Shown here piece by piece: positions 41,824-50,603 of a stretch of 57,831 nt of DNA. Source of the DNA: Glacieibacterium sp964246975 (GTDB taxonomy: Bacteria > Pseudomonadota > Alphaproteobacteria > Sphingomonadales > Sphingomonadaceae); contig CAXTSL010000003.1 in assembly GCA_964246975.1 (NCBI GenBank), forward strand, positions 1 to 57,831. Reading direction: 5' to 3'. The notes under the pieces are model-generated. The model was not told where the DNA came from. It did no database searches and worked only from the letters and a program-made list of their open reading frames with translations. Positions within the stretch are counted from its first letter, which is position 1. Each line of letters opens with the position of its first letter. Position numbers and translations under genes: made by a program.

Positions 41824-42615
41824 TTATAAGTCAAGTAAAGGTTCGATTTCCGGCATCTCTTTGAGCATGGCTGCGGCAACGCTGTTTGCTATTCCCAAGA
41901 GCGCGACTGCCTCATCCATGTCAAGAGTCTCTTCGGGATGGATAATTACGTTACGGTGCAAGTCTTTCATTTGCGTAAGCGCAGCGATAATTTTAGGGTT
42001 CCCACAACCCAATTTGATTAGGGCAGCCAGATATACACCAATGCTGCGTTGCTTGGGCTTAGGCTGATTGCCCGTAACAACCTCCCAGTACCCTCGGAGC
42101 ACGGCCTCCACGGCCCGCATTATATGAAACCCTGCCGCAGTCGACATCTCAAATGCGAGGCATTTACCCGCATCTCGTAGGTCAGGGATGGCCTGCGGTG
42201 CCTTTCTTAAAATACTGCCTAGAAAAAGAAGTTCACCTTCTGTAATAAGTCTTAAGGTGTTCAGACACTTTTTCTCCGCTACATAGTAAGAGTCAAGCAC
42301 TGCTAATTCGCTAACAAGTACGATTTCAAATGCATTCAACGCATTTGTAAATGCACCTCGATCTTCAGCGGTGAATTCACTTTCAAAATCTCTCGCTATG
42401 TAAATACCAATCAACTGCCTAAGATTGCGCGCTGGGCCACCTGTCCCTCGTAACGCCGAAGAAACCACAGTATTACTTATTATTTCATCAACCTGCTGCT
42501 GCATATTATACAAGTCGCTCCAAATATCTTTTAGAGCTTGTCCAGCAGTGGCTCGACGTAGTGTAGTTATCGTCATTCCAAGACGATAAAAATATGAAAT
42601 ATCAAGGCGTATCAT
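41824..42615 (-). CDS. AT-rich HEPN-like protein of foreign origin
   Basis: 263 residues. Codon use and base composition are clearly AT-richer than everything around it (many AAA, TTT and ATT codons), which suggests recent transfer. The second half reads AAGFHIMRAVEAVLRGYW and later DLHRNVIIHPEETLDMDEA, the helix-loop-helix with an R(N)xxxHPE site seen in HEPN-like proteins. The first half is helical. Starts at 42615 or at Met14 are both possible. No partner gene is present. Could be a stand-alone abortive-infection or RNA-binding protein; that is inference. Confidence 0.7.
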   Translation of the reverse strand: MIRLDISYFYRLGMTITTLRRATAGQALKDIWSDLYNMQQQVDEIISNTVVSSALRGTGGPARNLRQLIGIYIARDFESEFTAEDRGAFTNALNAFEIVLVSELAVLDSYYVAEKKCLNTLRLITEGELLFLGSILRKAPQAIPDLRDAGKCLAFEMSTAAGFHIMRAVEAVLRGYWEVVTGNQPKPKQRSIGVYLAALIKLGCGNPKIIAALTQMKDLHRNVIIHPEETLDMDEAVALLGIANSVAAAMLKEMPEIEPLLDL

Positions 42616-42721
42616 AGTCTGTAATTAGGGATATTCTGAACGAGCGTCAAATCAGGATCATGAAGGCTGCTCCTACCGCCAGCGAGAGTGTTATCAAAAA
42701 CGACCGCCCCAGCTTGACCCT

Positions 42722-44170
42722 TCAATACCCCTCCAGCTCGCGCCCCGTCAGCCGCACGGCATGCACCACATTCGTCGTCCCCGGCGTCGAGAACGGCACG
42801 CCCGCGATCAGCACCATCAGGTCGCCGCCCGCCGCGATGCCGCTTCTGAGCGCCATGCGGCGGGACTTGGCGACCATTTCCTCGAAGTCGTGGACGTCGC
42901 GTGTCGTCACCGCGTGGACGCCCCACACGAGCCCCATGCGGCGCGCGGTGGCGCGGCTGGGGGTCAGGCAGAGGATCGGCACGCTGGCGCGTTCGCGCGC
43001 GGCGCGGCGGGCAGTCGAGCCCGAGATGGTGAAGCAGGCGATCGCCCGCGCCCCGATGGTCCGCGCGATCGCCGCCGCCGCCGCCGACATCGCGTCCGCC
43101 GTGGTCGCACTCGTCGCGGTTTCGGTGAAGTGGACGCGCGCGAACCACGACGCGTCGCCCTCGACCTGGCGCGCGATGGCGTCCATCATCGCCACCGCCT
43201 CGACCGGCCACGCGCCCGCCGCGCTCTCCGCCGACAGCATCACCGCGTCGGCGCCGTCATAGATTGCGGTCGCCACGTCGCTGACCTCGGCGCGCGTCGG
43301 GGAGGGTGACTGGATCATCGATTCGAGCATCTGGGTGGCGACGACGACGGGCTTGCCTGCGGCGCGCGCCATCGCGACGATGCGTTTCTGGGCGGGCGGC
43401 ACCTGCTCGGGGGGCAGTTCGACGCCGAGATCGCCGCGCGCCACCATCACCGCGTCGGCGAGTTCGAGGATCTCGTGCAGGCGTTCGAGGGCCTGGGGCT
43501 TCTCGATCTTGGCGAGCAGCGCGGCGCGCCCGCCGATCAGCGCGCGGGCTTCGGCGACGTCTTCGGGGCGCTGCACGAACGACAGCGCGATCCAGTCGAC
43601 ACCGTGGTCGAGCGCGAATGCCAGATCGGTGCGGTCCTTGGGGGTCAGCGCCGCCAGCGGGACGACGACATCGGGGACATTGAGCCCCTTGTTGTTCGAC
43701 AGCCGCCCCCCGACGACGACTTCGGTGACCAGCCGCGCCGCGCCCGTCTCGATGACACGCAGTACCAGCTTGCCGTCGTCGAGGAGTAGCCGCGCGCCCG
43801 TCGTCAGCGCCGCGAATAATTCCTTGTGGGGCAGTTCGACGCGCGTCGCGTCGCCGGGAGCCTTGTCCATGTCGAGAACGAATGTGGCACCCTTGACCAA
43901 CTCGATCGCGCCATCTGAGAACTTGCCGACGCGCAGCTTGGGACCCTGCAGGTCGGCGAGGACGGTCAGCGGGCGACCGGTTTCCTTCTCGAGCGCGCGG
44001 ATATGCGCGATCAGGCTGGCGCGGGCCTCGGGGGTGCCGTGGCTCATGTTGACGCGGAAGGCATCGGCCCCCGCCTCGTGGAGCGCACGAATGGTATCGA
44101 GCGTGCTCGACGCCGGGCCGAGCGTGGCGAGTATCTTGACGCGGCGCGCCCTCGGATCGGTTCGGGTCAC
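42722..44170 (-). CDS. pyk: Pyruvate kinase
   Basis: 482 residues. Last step of glycolysis, PEP plus ADP to pyruvate plus ATP. VKILATLGPASS, FRVNMSHG, LADLQGPKLRVG, LLAKIEKPQALERL (catalytic Lys), VMVARGDLGVELPPEQVP, VATQMLESMI and the C-terminal regulatory domain with FTISGSTARRAA and GTTNVVHAVRL are all present. The 106 bases downstream, between it and the AT-rich gene, hold nothing I can identify. Confidence 0.97.
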   Translation of the reverse strand: MTRTDPRARRVKILATLGPASSTLDTIRALHEAGADAFRVNMSHGTPEARASLIAHIRALEKETGRPLTVLADLQGPKLRVGKFSDGAIELVKGATFVLDMDKAPGDATRVELPHKELFAALTTGARLLLDDGKLVLRVIETGAARLVTEVVVGGRLSNNKGLNVPDVVVPLAALTPKDRTDLAFALDHGVDWIALSFVQRPEDVAEARALIGGRAALLAKIEKPQALERLHEILELADAVMVARGDLGVELPPEQVPPAQKRIVAMARAAGKPVVVATQMLESMIQSPSPTRAEVSDVATAIYDGADAVMLSAESAAGAWPVEAVAMMDAIARQVEGDASWFARVHFTETATSATTADAMSAAAAAIARTIGARAIACFTISGSTARRAARERASVPILCLTPSRATARRMGLVWGVHAVTTRDVHDFEEMVAKSRRMALRSGIAAGGDLMVLIAGVPFSTPGTTNVVHAVRLTGRELEGY

Positions 44171-44243
44171 GCGGCGGTCTCCCTGTCGTGCGCCGCCCCG
44201 CTAGCGGTATAAGGCGGCAACCTCAACCACGAGTCTTGGCATC

Positions 44244-44600
44244 ATGGATACCCAAACCCGCGACCGCATCGAGGCCGCCGTCTTCCGCCGCCTGCTCGAT
44301 CACCTGCGCGACCGCAGCGACGTCCAGAACGTCGACCTGATGGGCGTCGGCGGCTTCTGTCGGAACTGCCTGAGCGACTGGCTCGGCGACGCTGCGGCCG
44401 ACGCGGGCGCGCCACTGTCGAAAGATGCGGCGCGGGAGATCGTCTATGGCATGCCTTATGCCACCTATAAGGCGGCGCACCAGACCGATGCGACCCCGGC
44501 GCAACTTGCTCGGATGGCAGCGAGCGTCGCGCAAAATCGTCAGCTTGACCAAACGCTTGCGGACAGCTTCCCGGCGAGCGACCCGCCGCCGTTTGACTAG
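44244..44600 (+). CDS. DUF1244 family protein
   Basis: 118 residues. RIEAAVFRRLLDHLRDRSDV and GFCRNCLSDWL with a CxxC pair, then EIVYGMPYATYKAAHQ, are the DUF1244 signature found across alphaproteobacteria; function unknown. The last about 25 residues (LDQTLADSFPASDPPPFD) are an extra tail resembling one appended to other small proteins. Its stop overlaps the convergent coxM stop by 3 bases. Confidence 0.88.
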   Translation: MDTQTRDRIEAAVFRRLLDHLRDRSDVQNVDLMGVGGFCRNCLSDWLGDAAADAGAPLSKDAAREIVYGMPYATYKAAHQTDATPAQLARMAASVAQNRQLDQTLADSFPASDPPPFD

Positions 44601-45397
44601 GTCGCGCCCGCCACCGCCTGTGCCAACATCACCCGGCACAGCTGGGCGCGGTAGTCAGCCGACGCATGAATATCGGCGTTGAGGTCGGCGACGTCGACGG
44701 TTACGTCCTTGACGGCATCGACCTCGAAACGTTCGGTCAGCGCGGCCTCGGCGTCAGTCCAGCGAAATACCCCCGCTGCCGCGCCTGTCACTGCAACACG
44801 CACATCGCCCCCGGCATGGCGCGCGACGAAGACGCCGGCGACGGCATAGCGCGAGGCGGGATGGCGGAACTTGGCATAGGCCCCGCCGAGCGGCACGCGG
44901 AAGCCGACGCGCAGGACGATCTCGCCGTCGGCAAGCGCGGTGGCGAACATGCCCTGGAAATAATCTTCCGCGGCATAGGTCGCTCGATCGGTCTCGATCT
45001 CGGCGTCGAGCGCGAGACAGGCGGCGGGATAATCGGCGGCGGGATCGTTATTGGCGATGACGCCGCCGAGCGTGCCCCGGTTGCGGACCTGCGGATCGCC
45101 GACGAGCAATGCCATGCGTGCCAGGCTGGGCGCGATCATGTTGATGATACGGTCGCCCGCGATCGTCGCGTGGGTGGTCATTGCGCCGATCCACAAGCGG
45201 TCCTCGATGACGCTCATGCCCGTCAGTTCGGGCACGCCGCCGAGGTCGATCAACCGCGCGGGGGCGCGCAGCCGCGCCTTCATCGCGGGCAGCAGCGTGT
45301 GGCCCCCGGCAAGCCACGCCGCCTCGCCGCCCGCGCTGGCGAAGGCCGCCTTGGCATCGGCGAGGCTGGTCGGGCGCGCCAGATCGAAATCATGCAT
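44597..45397 (-). CDS. coxM: FAD-binding subunit of molybdenum hydroxylase (CoxM/CutM-like)
   Basis: 266 residues. FAD sites WLAGGHTLLPAMKARL (about 32-47) and GTLGGVIANNDPAADYP, with DPQVRNRG before it, are those of the medium subunit of xanthine dehydrogenase/CO-dehydrogenase-type enzymes. It passes electrons from the iron-sulfur subunit to an acceptor. Its ATG lies inside the end of the coxS gene (8-base overlap). No molybdopterin large subunit gene follows; the next gene is convergent DUF1244. Substrate unknown. Confidence 0.9.
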   Translation of the reverse strand: MHDFDLARPTSLADAKAAFASAGGEAAWLAGGHTLLPAMKARLRAPARLIDLGGVPELTGMSVIEDRLWIGAMTTHATIAGDRIINMIAPSLARMALLVGDPQVRNRGTLGGVIANNDPAADYPAACLALDAEIETDRATYAAEDYFQGMFATALADGEIVLRVGFRVPLGGAYAKFRHPASRYAVAGVFVARHAGGDVRVAVTGAAAGVFRWTDAEAALTERFEVDAVKDVTVDVADLNADIHASADYRAQLCRVMLAQAVAGAT

Positions 45398-45887
45398 CGA
45401 CCGTCTCCCGCGCGGCGGTTGCCTCACCCATCGCCTTTGCTCCGGCGGCGATAGCCTTGACGATGTTGATATAACCCGTGCAGCGGCACAGATTGCCCTC
45501 GAGTTCATGCGCGATCGTCGCCGCATCGACATCGGCCCCGTGGCGCTGCGCGATGCCGATGCCCGCGATCACCATGCCGGGCGTGCAGAAACCGCACTGT
45601 AGCCCGTGATGCTCGCGAAACGCCGCCTGCATCGGGTGCAGCGTGTCACCGTCGGCCACCCCTTCGATCGTCGTCACCCGGTGCCCGTCGAGCGAGGCAG
45701 CGAGCAGCGTGCACGACTTGAGCGGCAGTCCGTCGACGAGGACGTTGCACGCCCCGCACTGGCTGGTGTCGCAACCGATATGCGTCCCGGTCAGCCCGAG
45801 ATGATCGCGCAGCAGCTCGACGAGCAGGGTCGCGGCGGGCAGGTCGACGCTGTGCGCCGCTCCGTTGATGGTGAGGTTCGTCTGCAT
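45390..45887 (-). CDS. coxS: 2Fe-2S subunit of molybdenum hydroxylase (CoxS/CutS-like)
   Basis: 165 residues. Plant-type cluster cysteines in GCDTSQCGAC (39, 44, 47) and Cys59; second cluster in QCGFCTPG (98, 101) and LCRCTGY (134, 136). This is the full set for the two clusters of the family's small subunit. Starts by TGATG overlap with the upstream GST gene and overlaps coxM, so GST-coxS-coxM is one transcript. Confidence 0.93.
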   Translation of the reverse strand: MQTNLTINGAAHSVDLPAATLLVELLRDHLGLTGTHIGCDTSQCGACNVLVDGLPLKSCTLLAASLDGHRVTTIEGVADGDTLHPMQAAFREHHGLQCGFCTPGMVIAGIGIAQRHGADVDAATIAHELEGNLCRCTGYINIVKAIAAGAKAMGEATAARETVDA

Positions 45888-46522
45888 CAGCGGTTCGCCA
45901 TCATCTGCTTCATGCCCTCGGCCTGTTCGGCGAGGCTGGTCGCACCGAGTTCGCTCGCCTTGGCGCGCGCCCACCACGCCGCAACGCCCGGCTGATCGGC
46001 GATCAGCTGCGCCGTGCCGAGGTTGCGGTCCATCGCGTCGAGAAAGAAGAACAGCGGGATCAACGCGGCGTCGGCGATGGTGAAGCTGCTTCCGACCGCG
46101 AACGCGTCGTGGGCGCTGCGGAAATGCTCGAGATGCGCGATCGCCTCGCCGATTCCAGCCTTGGCGGGGGCCAGACCCTCGGGCTTGTCGCGCGCCGAAA
46201 ACAACCCGCCGAGGTGCGGCACGAAGTAAATGTCGGCGATCCGGCAGAGCAGATGCGCGAGCGCCGCTGCCTTCGGGTCGGCGGGGACCATCTTCGGCCC
46301 CGGCAGGACGGCGTCGAGATAATCGGTGATCGTCTGGCTCTCGGGCAGGCAGAAATCGCCGTCGACGAGCAGCGGCATCTTGCCGATCGGCGACATCGCG
46401 AGATAGGCGTCGGACTTGATGCCGCCCTCGAAGTCGGATGGCTCCAGCGGCTGACCCTTGGCGCGGCTGACCAGTATCGGCCGCATCACGAACGGCGATA
46501 ATTTCGCACCGTAGAGCCTCAT
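45887..46522 (-). CDS. Glutathione S-transferase family protein
   Basis: 211 residues. Thioredoxin-like N-terminal domain (MRLYGAKLSPFVMRPILVSR, KMPLLVDGDFCLPESQTITD) and helical domain (GSSFTIADAALIPLFFFLDA). First gene of a tight unit with coxS and coxM; its stop shares a base with the coxS start. Whether it works on the same substrate as the hydroxylase subunits is unknown. It is only distantly similar to the GST at 21253. Confidence 0.9.
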   Translation of the reverse strand: MRLYGAKLSPFVMRPILVSRAKGQPLEPSDFEGGIKSDAYLAMSPIGKMPLLVDGDFCLPESQTITDYLDAVLPGPKMVPADPKAAALAHLLCRIADIYFVPHLGGLFSARDKPEGLAPAKAGIGEAIAHLEHFRSAHDAFAVGSSFTIADAALIPLFFFLDAMDRNLGTAQLIADQPGVAAWWARAKASELGATSLAEQAEGMKQMMANR

Positions 46523-46559
46523 GTCGTCGCTCCTCCCCGAAAGATTGCCTTGATCCGTG

Positions 46560-46805
46560 CTAGTCGATCAACCCCAGCGCCGTCTTGTAGGTATCGAGCA
46601 ACGCCTCGGCTTCCTGCCGCGCCGCCTTCTCCATCTTGCGGAGACGAACGATGGCGCGCATCGTCTTGGTGTCGAAACCAGTGCCCTTGGCCTCGGCATA
46701 GACGTCCTTGATGTCGTCGGCGATGCCCTTCTTGTCTTCCTCCATCCGCTCGATGCGCTCGATGAACAGCCGCAGCTGCTCGGCGGAAACATTCTCCGTC
46801 GACAT
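46560..46805 (-). CDS. gapR: GapR/DUF2312 nucleoid-associated protein
   Basis: 81 residues. QLRLFIERIERMEEDKKGIA then DDIKDVYAEAKGTGFDTKTM and AIVRLRKMEKAARQEAEALL match the DUF2312 family, whose Caulobacter member GapR is a small coiled-coil protein that clamps overtwisted, AT-rich DNA ahead of replication and transcription. The ATG at 46805 was chosen because it gives the family length; the frame is open upstream. Confidence 0.93.
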   Translation of the reverse strand: MSTENVSAEQLRLFIERIERMEEDKKGIADDIKDVYAEAKGTGFDTKTMRAIVRLRKMEKAARQEAEALLDTYKTALGLID

Positions 46806-46978
46806 TCTTACTCCAGTTCGGACCCAAGGCCAGCCGCCTAATCCCGTGGGCGCACGCGGGCAAGGGGCGCGCGCGCGTCCGACGGCAAACGCGGGGGATA
46901 AGTTCGTCGGACGCCGCAGGTCGGGCAGCGACAATTCCGCCCGCGCACATTGGAGTTCGGACGCGCCGGGACCACGAA

Positions 46979-48091
46979 CTAGCGGATTTGCGATTGCCAC
47001 GCCGCGACGCGCGCAGCGGCATTGGCGCGGACGTTCATGTAGACGAGATTATAGTCGTAATTGTGGAAGTTGCCGTTCGGCAGCAACTGCTTGGTGAACG
47101 CCGGCGCGGTCGGCGGCGAGACGTACAGCGCGCCGTCGCCGCAACGCGCCGCGACGACGCCCGGCACCGGCGCGGCGGGGCGTGCGCCGGGACCGTGCAC
47201 CCAGCCGCCGCGATTGGCGCGCGCCGGGGCAGGCGTCGCGTCGGCGCGCCAGTTGAGCGGGTTGATGCAGACATAGTCGCGCCCCGTCGCCTCGGGCCGG
47301 TAGAAGGTGTTGCGCCCGAGGCGGCGGCGCTGGGCACTGGCATCGTTGCCGTCGGCATAGCTGCTCCACGTCAGCACGCAGCCGGTGTCGGTCGCGCTGC
47401 GGCATGGCGTCATCGTGCGCAGCCGGTCGAACCACGCCGCTTCGATCCAGTGGCCGGGCAGGTACGCCGCGACCATGCGCCGCGCCAGCGGCGTGCCGTC
47501 GATGCGGCGCTCGATCAGCAGCCGCAGCAGACGGCTGCCCTGGCTGTGCCCCGCGACGATGAACGGCCGACCGTTCTGGCGGCGCAGGAACTCGTCGAAG
47601 GCGCGCGCCACGTCGCCGTAAGCCAGTTCGGTCGCAGCTTCCGACGACTTCGACCAGCGCAGATAGCCGCCGAGCACCATCTGTCGGTAGCGCGGTGCGT
47701 AGATGCGGCAACATCCGGTGAAGACGCTCGCCTGTTCGCGCATCGGGCTGGCGTCGATGCGCGTATTGAGCGCTGCGTCGCGCACGTCGGCGTTCCACCG
47801 CTGACCCCCCATGAAGACCGTCGGATAGACCCAGAACACGTCCGCCAAGACATTCGCCTCGTCGACGACGCTCGACCCGCGCGGCGCGATGTCGCTGGCA
47901 TCGGCGCGACCGGGCAACGCGATCCAGCTGGTGTCGTCACGATAGTCGGGGGCAGGCGGCTGCGGCGTGCGCGCGAAGCTGGCGCGCGGCGGCAGGTTGT
48001 TAAAGAGTATTGCGACCGCCGACGGCTTGGCACCCGCAGGCTGTACCGCAAAAGCGGCGGCCAGCATCGCCAGCCCGGTGCATGCCCGCAT
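46979..48091 (-). CDS. DUF3089 alpha/beta-hydrolase-like protein, exported
   Basis: 370 residues. Signal peptide about 1-21 (LAMLAAAFAVQPAGA). ADVFWVYPTVFMGG, YAPRYRQMVLGGY, RPFIVAGHSQGSRLLRLLIE with a nucleophile-like Ser, and CINPLNW are DUF3089 features. This family is lipase-like by fold; activity unproven. Probably periplasmic. Divergent from the MBL gene at 48187. Confidence 0.88.
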   Translation of the reverse strand: MRACTGLAMLAAAFAVQPAGAKPSAVAILFNNLPPRASFARTPQPPAPDYRDDTSWIALPGRADASDIAPRGSSVVDEANVLADVFWVYPTVFMGGQRWNADVRDAALNTRIDASPMREQASVFTGCCRIYAPRYRQMVLGGYLRWSKSSEAATELAYGDVARAFDEFLRRQNGRPFIVAGHSQGSRLLRLLIERRIDGTPLARRMVAAYLPGHWIEAAWFDRLRTMTPCRSATDTGCVLTWSSYADGNDASAQRRRLGRNTFYRPEATGRDYVCINPLNWRADATPAPARANRGGWVHGPGARPAAPVPGVVAARCGDGALYVSPPTAPAFTKQLLPNGNFHNYDYNLVYMNVRANAAARVAAWQSQIR

Positions 48092-48186
48092 CGCCTTTCT
48101 CCCCTGTCGTTGCCCGCACGATGGCAGAGCACCCCGCCGCCCGTAAACCCCTTGCCCTGCGGCATCGCGCCCGCCATGTCGGAGGC

Positions 48187-48861
48187 ATGAGCCAGTCCGC
48201 CAAACCGCCGTTGCAGGCGGTCATCGTCCCCGTCACGCCGCTCCAGCAGAACTGCACCCTGCTATGGTGCACGCGCACGATGAAGGGCGCGTTCGTCGAT
48301 CCCGGCGGCGATCTCGACCGGCTGCTCGCCATCGCCAGCCAACATGGGGTGACGATCGAGAAACTGCTCGTAACTCACGGACACATCGACCATTGCGGCC
48401 TGACCGGCGTTCTCGCCGAACGCCTCGGCGTGCGGATCGAAGGGCCGCACCCGGACGACAAGTTCTGGATCGACATGGCCCCCGCAGTCGGCGCGCAGTA
48501 CGGTATCGCAGGCGCGACGGCGTTCACGCCCGACCGCTGGCTGGCGCAGGGCGACACCGTCACCGTCGGCGACCTCGTCCTCGACGTGCATCACTGCCCG
48601 GGCCACACGCCGGGCCATGTCATCTTCCACCATGCGCCGTCCGACCTCGCGATCGTCGGCGACGTGCTGTTCGAGGGGTCGATCGGACGCACCGACTTTC
48701 CGCGCGGCAACCATGCCGATTTGATCGCCGCAATCACGACACGGCTGTGGCCGATGGGTGGGCAGACGGCGTTCATTCCGGGCCATGGCGCGATGTCGAC
48801 CTTCGCCGCCGAGCGCCGCTCGAACGCCTATGTTGCCGATCACGTGCTGGCGCGCGCTTGA
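48187..48861 (+). CDS. MBL-fold hydrolase, glyoxalase II-like (YcbL type)
   Basis: 224 residues. LLVTHGHIDHCGLTGVLAER is the metal motif; CPGHTPGHVIFH, VGDVLFEGSIGRTDFPRGN and PGHGAMSTFAAERRSN complete the ligand set. The short form without the GSH-binding C-terminal domain matches YcbL-like enzymes. The ATG was chosen because an upstream in-frame extension lacks family features; GGAGG sits very close to it. Cytoplasmic thioester hydrolase, substrate likely S-lactoylglutathione or similar. Confidence 0.9.
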   Translation: MSQSAKPPLQAVIVPVTPLQQNCTLLWCTRTMKGAFVDPGGDLDRLLAIASQHGVTIEKLLVTHGHIDHCGLTGVLAERLGVRIEGPHPDDKFWIDMAPAVGAQYGIAGATAFTPDRWLAQGDTVTVGDLVLDVHHCPGHTPGHVIFHHAPSDLAIVGDVLFEGSIGRTDFPRGNHADLIAAITTRLWPMGGQTAFIPGHGAMSTFAAERRSNAYVADHVLARA

Positions 48862-48893
48862 CCCTGCAAGGCGGCCCGTCCACAAACCGCACC

Positions 48894-49139
48894 ATGATCG
48901 GACATGACGATATCGCGGCGTTGAGCTTCGAGGCGGCGCTCGCCCGCCTCGAGAAGATCGTGCACAGCCTCGAAGCCGGCGACACGCCGCTCGAAGCGTC
49001 GATCGACCTCTACACGCAGGGCCAGGCGCTCAAGGCGCATTGCGAGACCAAGTTGCAGGCCGCGACCGGCCGCATCGAGGCAATCCAGCTCGGTGGCGAC
49101 GGGACGCCTGCAGGCCTGCGCGCCTTCGACGCGGCATGA
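48894..49139 (+). CDS. xseB: Exodeoxyribonuclease VII small subunit
   Basis: 81 residues. LSFEAALARLEKIVHSLEAG and LEASIDLYTQGQALKAHCE followed by KLQAATGRIE are the XseB helical hairpin. It joins XseA in degrading single-stranded DNA. Its stop overlaps the ispA start (ATGA), a common xseB-ispA arrangement. xseA is not in the window. Confidence 0.95.
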   Translation: MIGHDDIAALSFEAALARLEKIVHSLEAGDTPLEASIDLYTQGQALKAHCETKLQAATGRIEAIQLGGDGTPAGLRAFDAA

Positions 49140-50050
49140 TGGCGACGCAGTTGGTCCAGGCCTCGCTCAGCCTCAAACCCGCGCTCGATGCCATCGGCAA
49201 GCAGATGGACGTGCGTTTCGAGCGCCTCCTCGCCGTTCCCGACGACGCCCGCGCGCAGCTGTTCCACGCGATGCGCCATGCGGCCATCGGCGGCGGCAAG
49301 CGCATGCGGCCGCTGCTCGTCGTCGCGGCGTGCGACCTGTTCCACGTCGACCGCGAACGCGCGCTACGCGTCGCCATCGCCATCGAAGCGGTGCACGTCT
49401 ATTCGCTTATCCATGACGACCTGCCGTGCATGGACGACGACGATCTGCGGCGCGGCAAGCCGACCGTTCACAAGGCCTATGACGAAGCGACGGCGGTACT
49501 GGCGGGCGATTCGCTCCACGCGCTGGCGTTCGAGGTGCTCGCCGACCCCGCCACCCACGAGGACCCGTTTGCGCGCGCCGAACTGGTGCTCGAGTTGGCG
49601 CGCGCCAGTGGGCCGAGCGGCATGGCGGGGGGGCAGATGATGGACCTCGCCGCCGAGCACGAGATTTTCGACCTGCCCGCCACCACCCGCCTGCAACAGC
49701 TCAAGACCGGCGCGTTGATCGGCTTCTGCCTCGAGGCTGGTGCGATCATGGGGCGTATCCCCGATGCGGCGCGAACCCCCCTGCGCGGCTATGCGCGCGA
49801 CCTCGGCCTCGCCTTCCAGATCGCCGACGACCTGCTCGATGTCGAGGGCTCGTCCGCCAAGACAGGCAAGGCGGTCGGCAAGGACGCGGCGGCGGGCAAG
49901 GCGACCTTCGTGTCGCTGCTCGGTGTCGACCGCGCGCGGCTGCAGGCGCAGGCACTGATCGACCAGGCGGTCGATCACCTTCACAGCTTCGGGCAGGAAG
50001 CCGACCTGCTGCGCGCCATCGCGCGCTTCGCCATCGAACGCGACCGCTGA
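49136..50050 (+). CDS. ispA: Polyprenyl (farnesyl) diphosphate synthase
   Basis: 304 residues from ATG 49136; a second ATG follows directly. GGGKRMRPLL, the first Asp-rich motif in LIHDDLPCMDDDDLRRG, GGQMMDLAAE, KTGALIGF and the second motif FQIADDLLDVEG are present. Makes C15 (perhaps C10) prenyl diphosphate in isoprenoid synthesis. The aromatic pattern before the first motif (VHVYSLIHDD) fits short-chain product. Overlaps xseB upstream and coaD downstream. Confidence 0.95.
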   Translation: MMATQLVQASLSLKPALDAIGKQMDVRFERLLAVPDDARAQLFHAMRHAAIGGGKRMRPLLVVAACDLFHVDRERALRVAIAIEAVHVYSLIHDDLPCMDDDDLRRGKPTVHKAYDEATAVLAGDSLHALAFEVLADPATHEDPFARAELVLELARASGPSGMAGGQMMDLAAEHEIFDLPATTRLQQLKTGALIGFCLEAGAIMGRIPDAARTPLRGYARDLGLAFQIADDLLDVEGSSAKTGKAVGKDAAAGKATFVSLLGVDRARLQAQALIDQAVDHLHSFGQEADLLRAIARFAIERDR

Positions 50051-50544
50051 TGGCCAAGCGCATCGGCGTCTATCCGGGTACATTCGACCCCGTCACGCTG
50101 GGCCATATGGACATCATTCGGCGCGGCGCGAAGCTCGTCGACACGCTCGTCATCGGCGTCGCCACCAACCCGTCGAAGTCGCCGATGTTCACCCTCGCCG
50201 AGCGCGTCGCGCATGTCCGCCGCGAAACCGAAGGCATGGCGGGCATCCGCGTCGTTGAGTTCGACGCGCTGTTGATGAAATTCGCCGAGGACCAAGGTGC
50301 CTCGATGATTATCAGGGGTTTGCGCGCCGTTGCCGACTTCGAATATGAATATCAGATGGCGGGGATGAACCAGCAGCTCAACAGCCGCATCGAAACGGTC
50401 TTTCTGATGGCCGACGTTGCGCTGCAGCCGATCGCGTCGAAGCTGGTCAAGGAGATCGCGCTGTACGGTGGCGATATCCGCAAGTTCGTAACGCCGCGCA
50501 TCGCCGCCGATATCGTCGCGCGCGTCGCGACGCTCAAGGCCTGA
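50050..50544 (+). CDS. coaD: Phosphopantetheine adenylyltransferase
   Basis: 164 residues. YPGTFDPVTLGHMDIIRRG carries the HxGH-like motif (here LGHMD), with IIRGLRAVADFEYEYQM and the late KEIALYGGD typical of CoaD. Fourth step of coenzyme A synthesis. It shares a base with the ispA stop (TGATG), so it is coupled to xseB-ispA. Confidence 0.97.
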   Translation: MAKRIGVYPGTFDPVTLGHMDIIRRGAKLVDTLVIGVATNPSKSPMFTLAERVAHVRRETEGMAGIRVVEFDALLMKFAEDQGASMIIRGLRAVADFEYEYQMAGMNQQLNSRIETVFLMADVALQPIASKLVKEIALYGGDIRKFVTPRIAADIVARVATLKA

Positions 50545-50603
50545 CGTTCAGCGTGGCGACAGCGCGGGCGAGGCATGGCGGGCACGCAATTACCGGGGAC
50601 AGC

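Noticed and set aside
42616..42721. Minus-strand frame end reading AGAVVFDNTLAGG before the AT-rich gene
   Set aside because: It is the out-of-frame continuation of a pyruvate kinase shadow with no start or family match; treated as non-coding.
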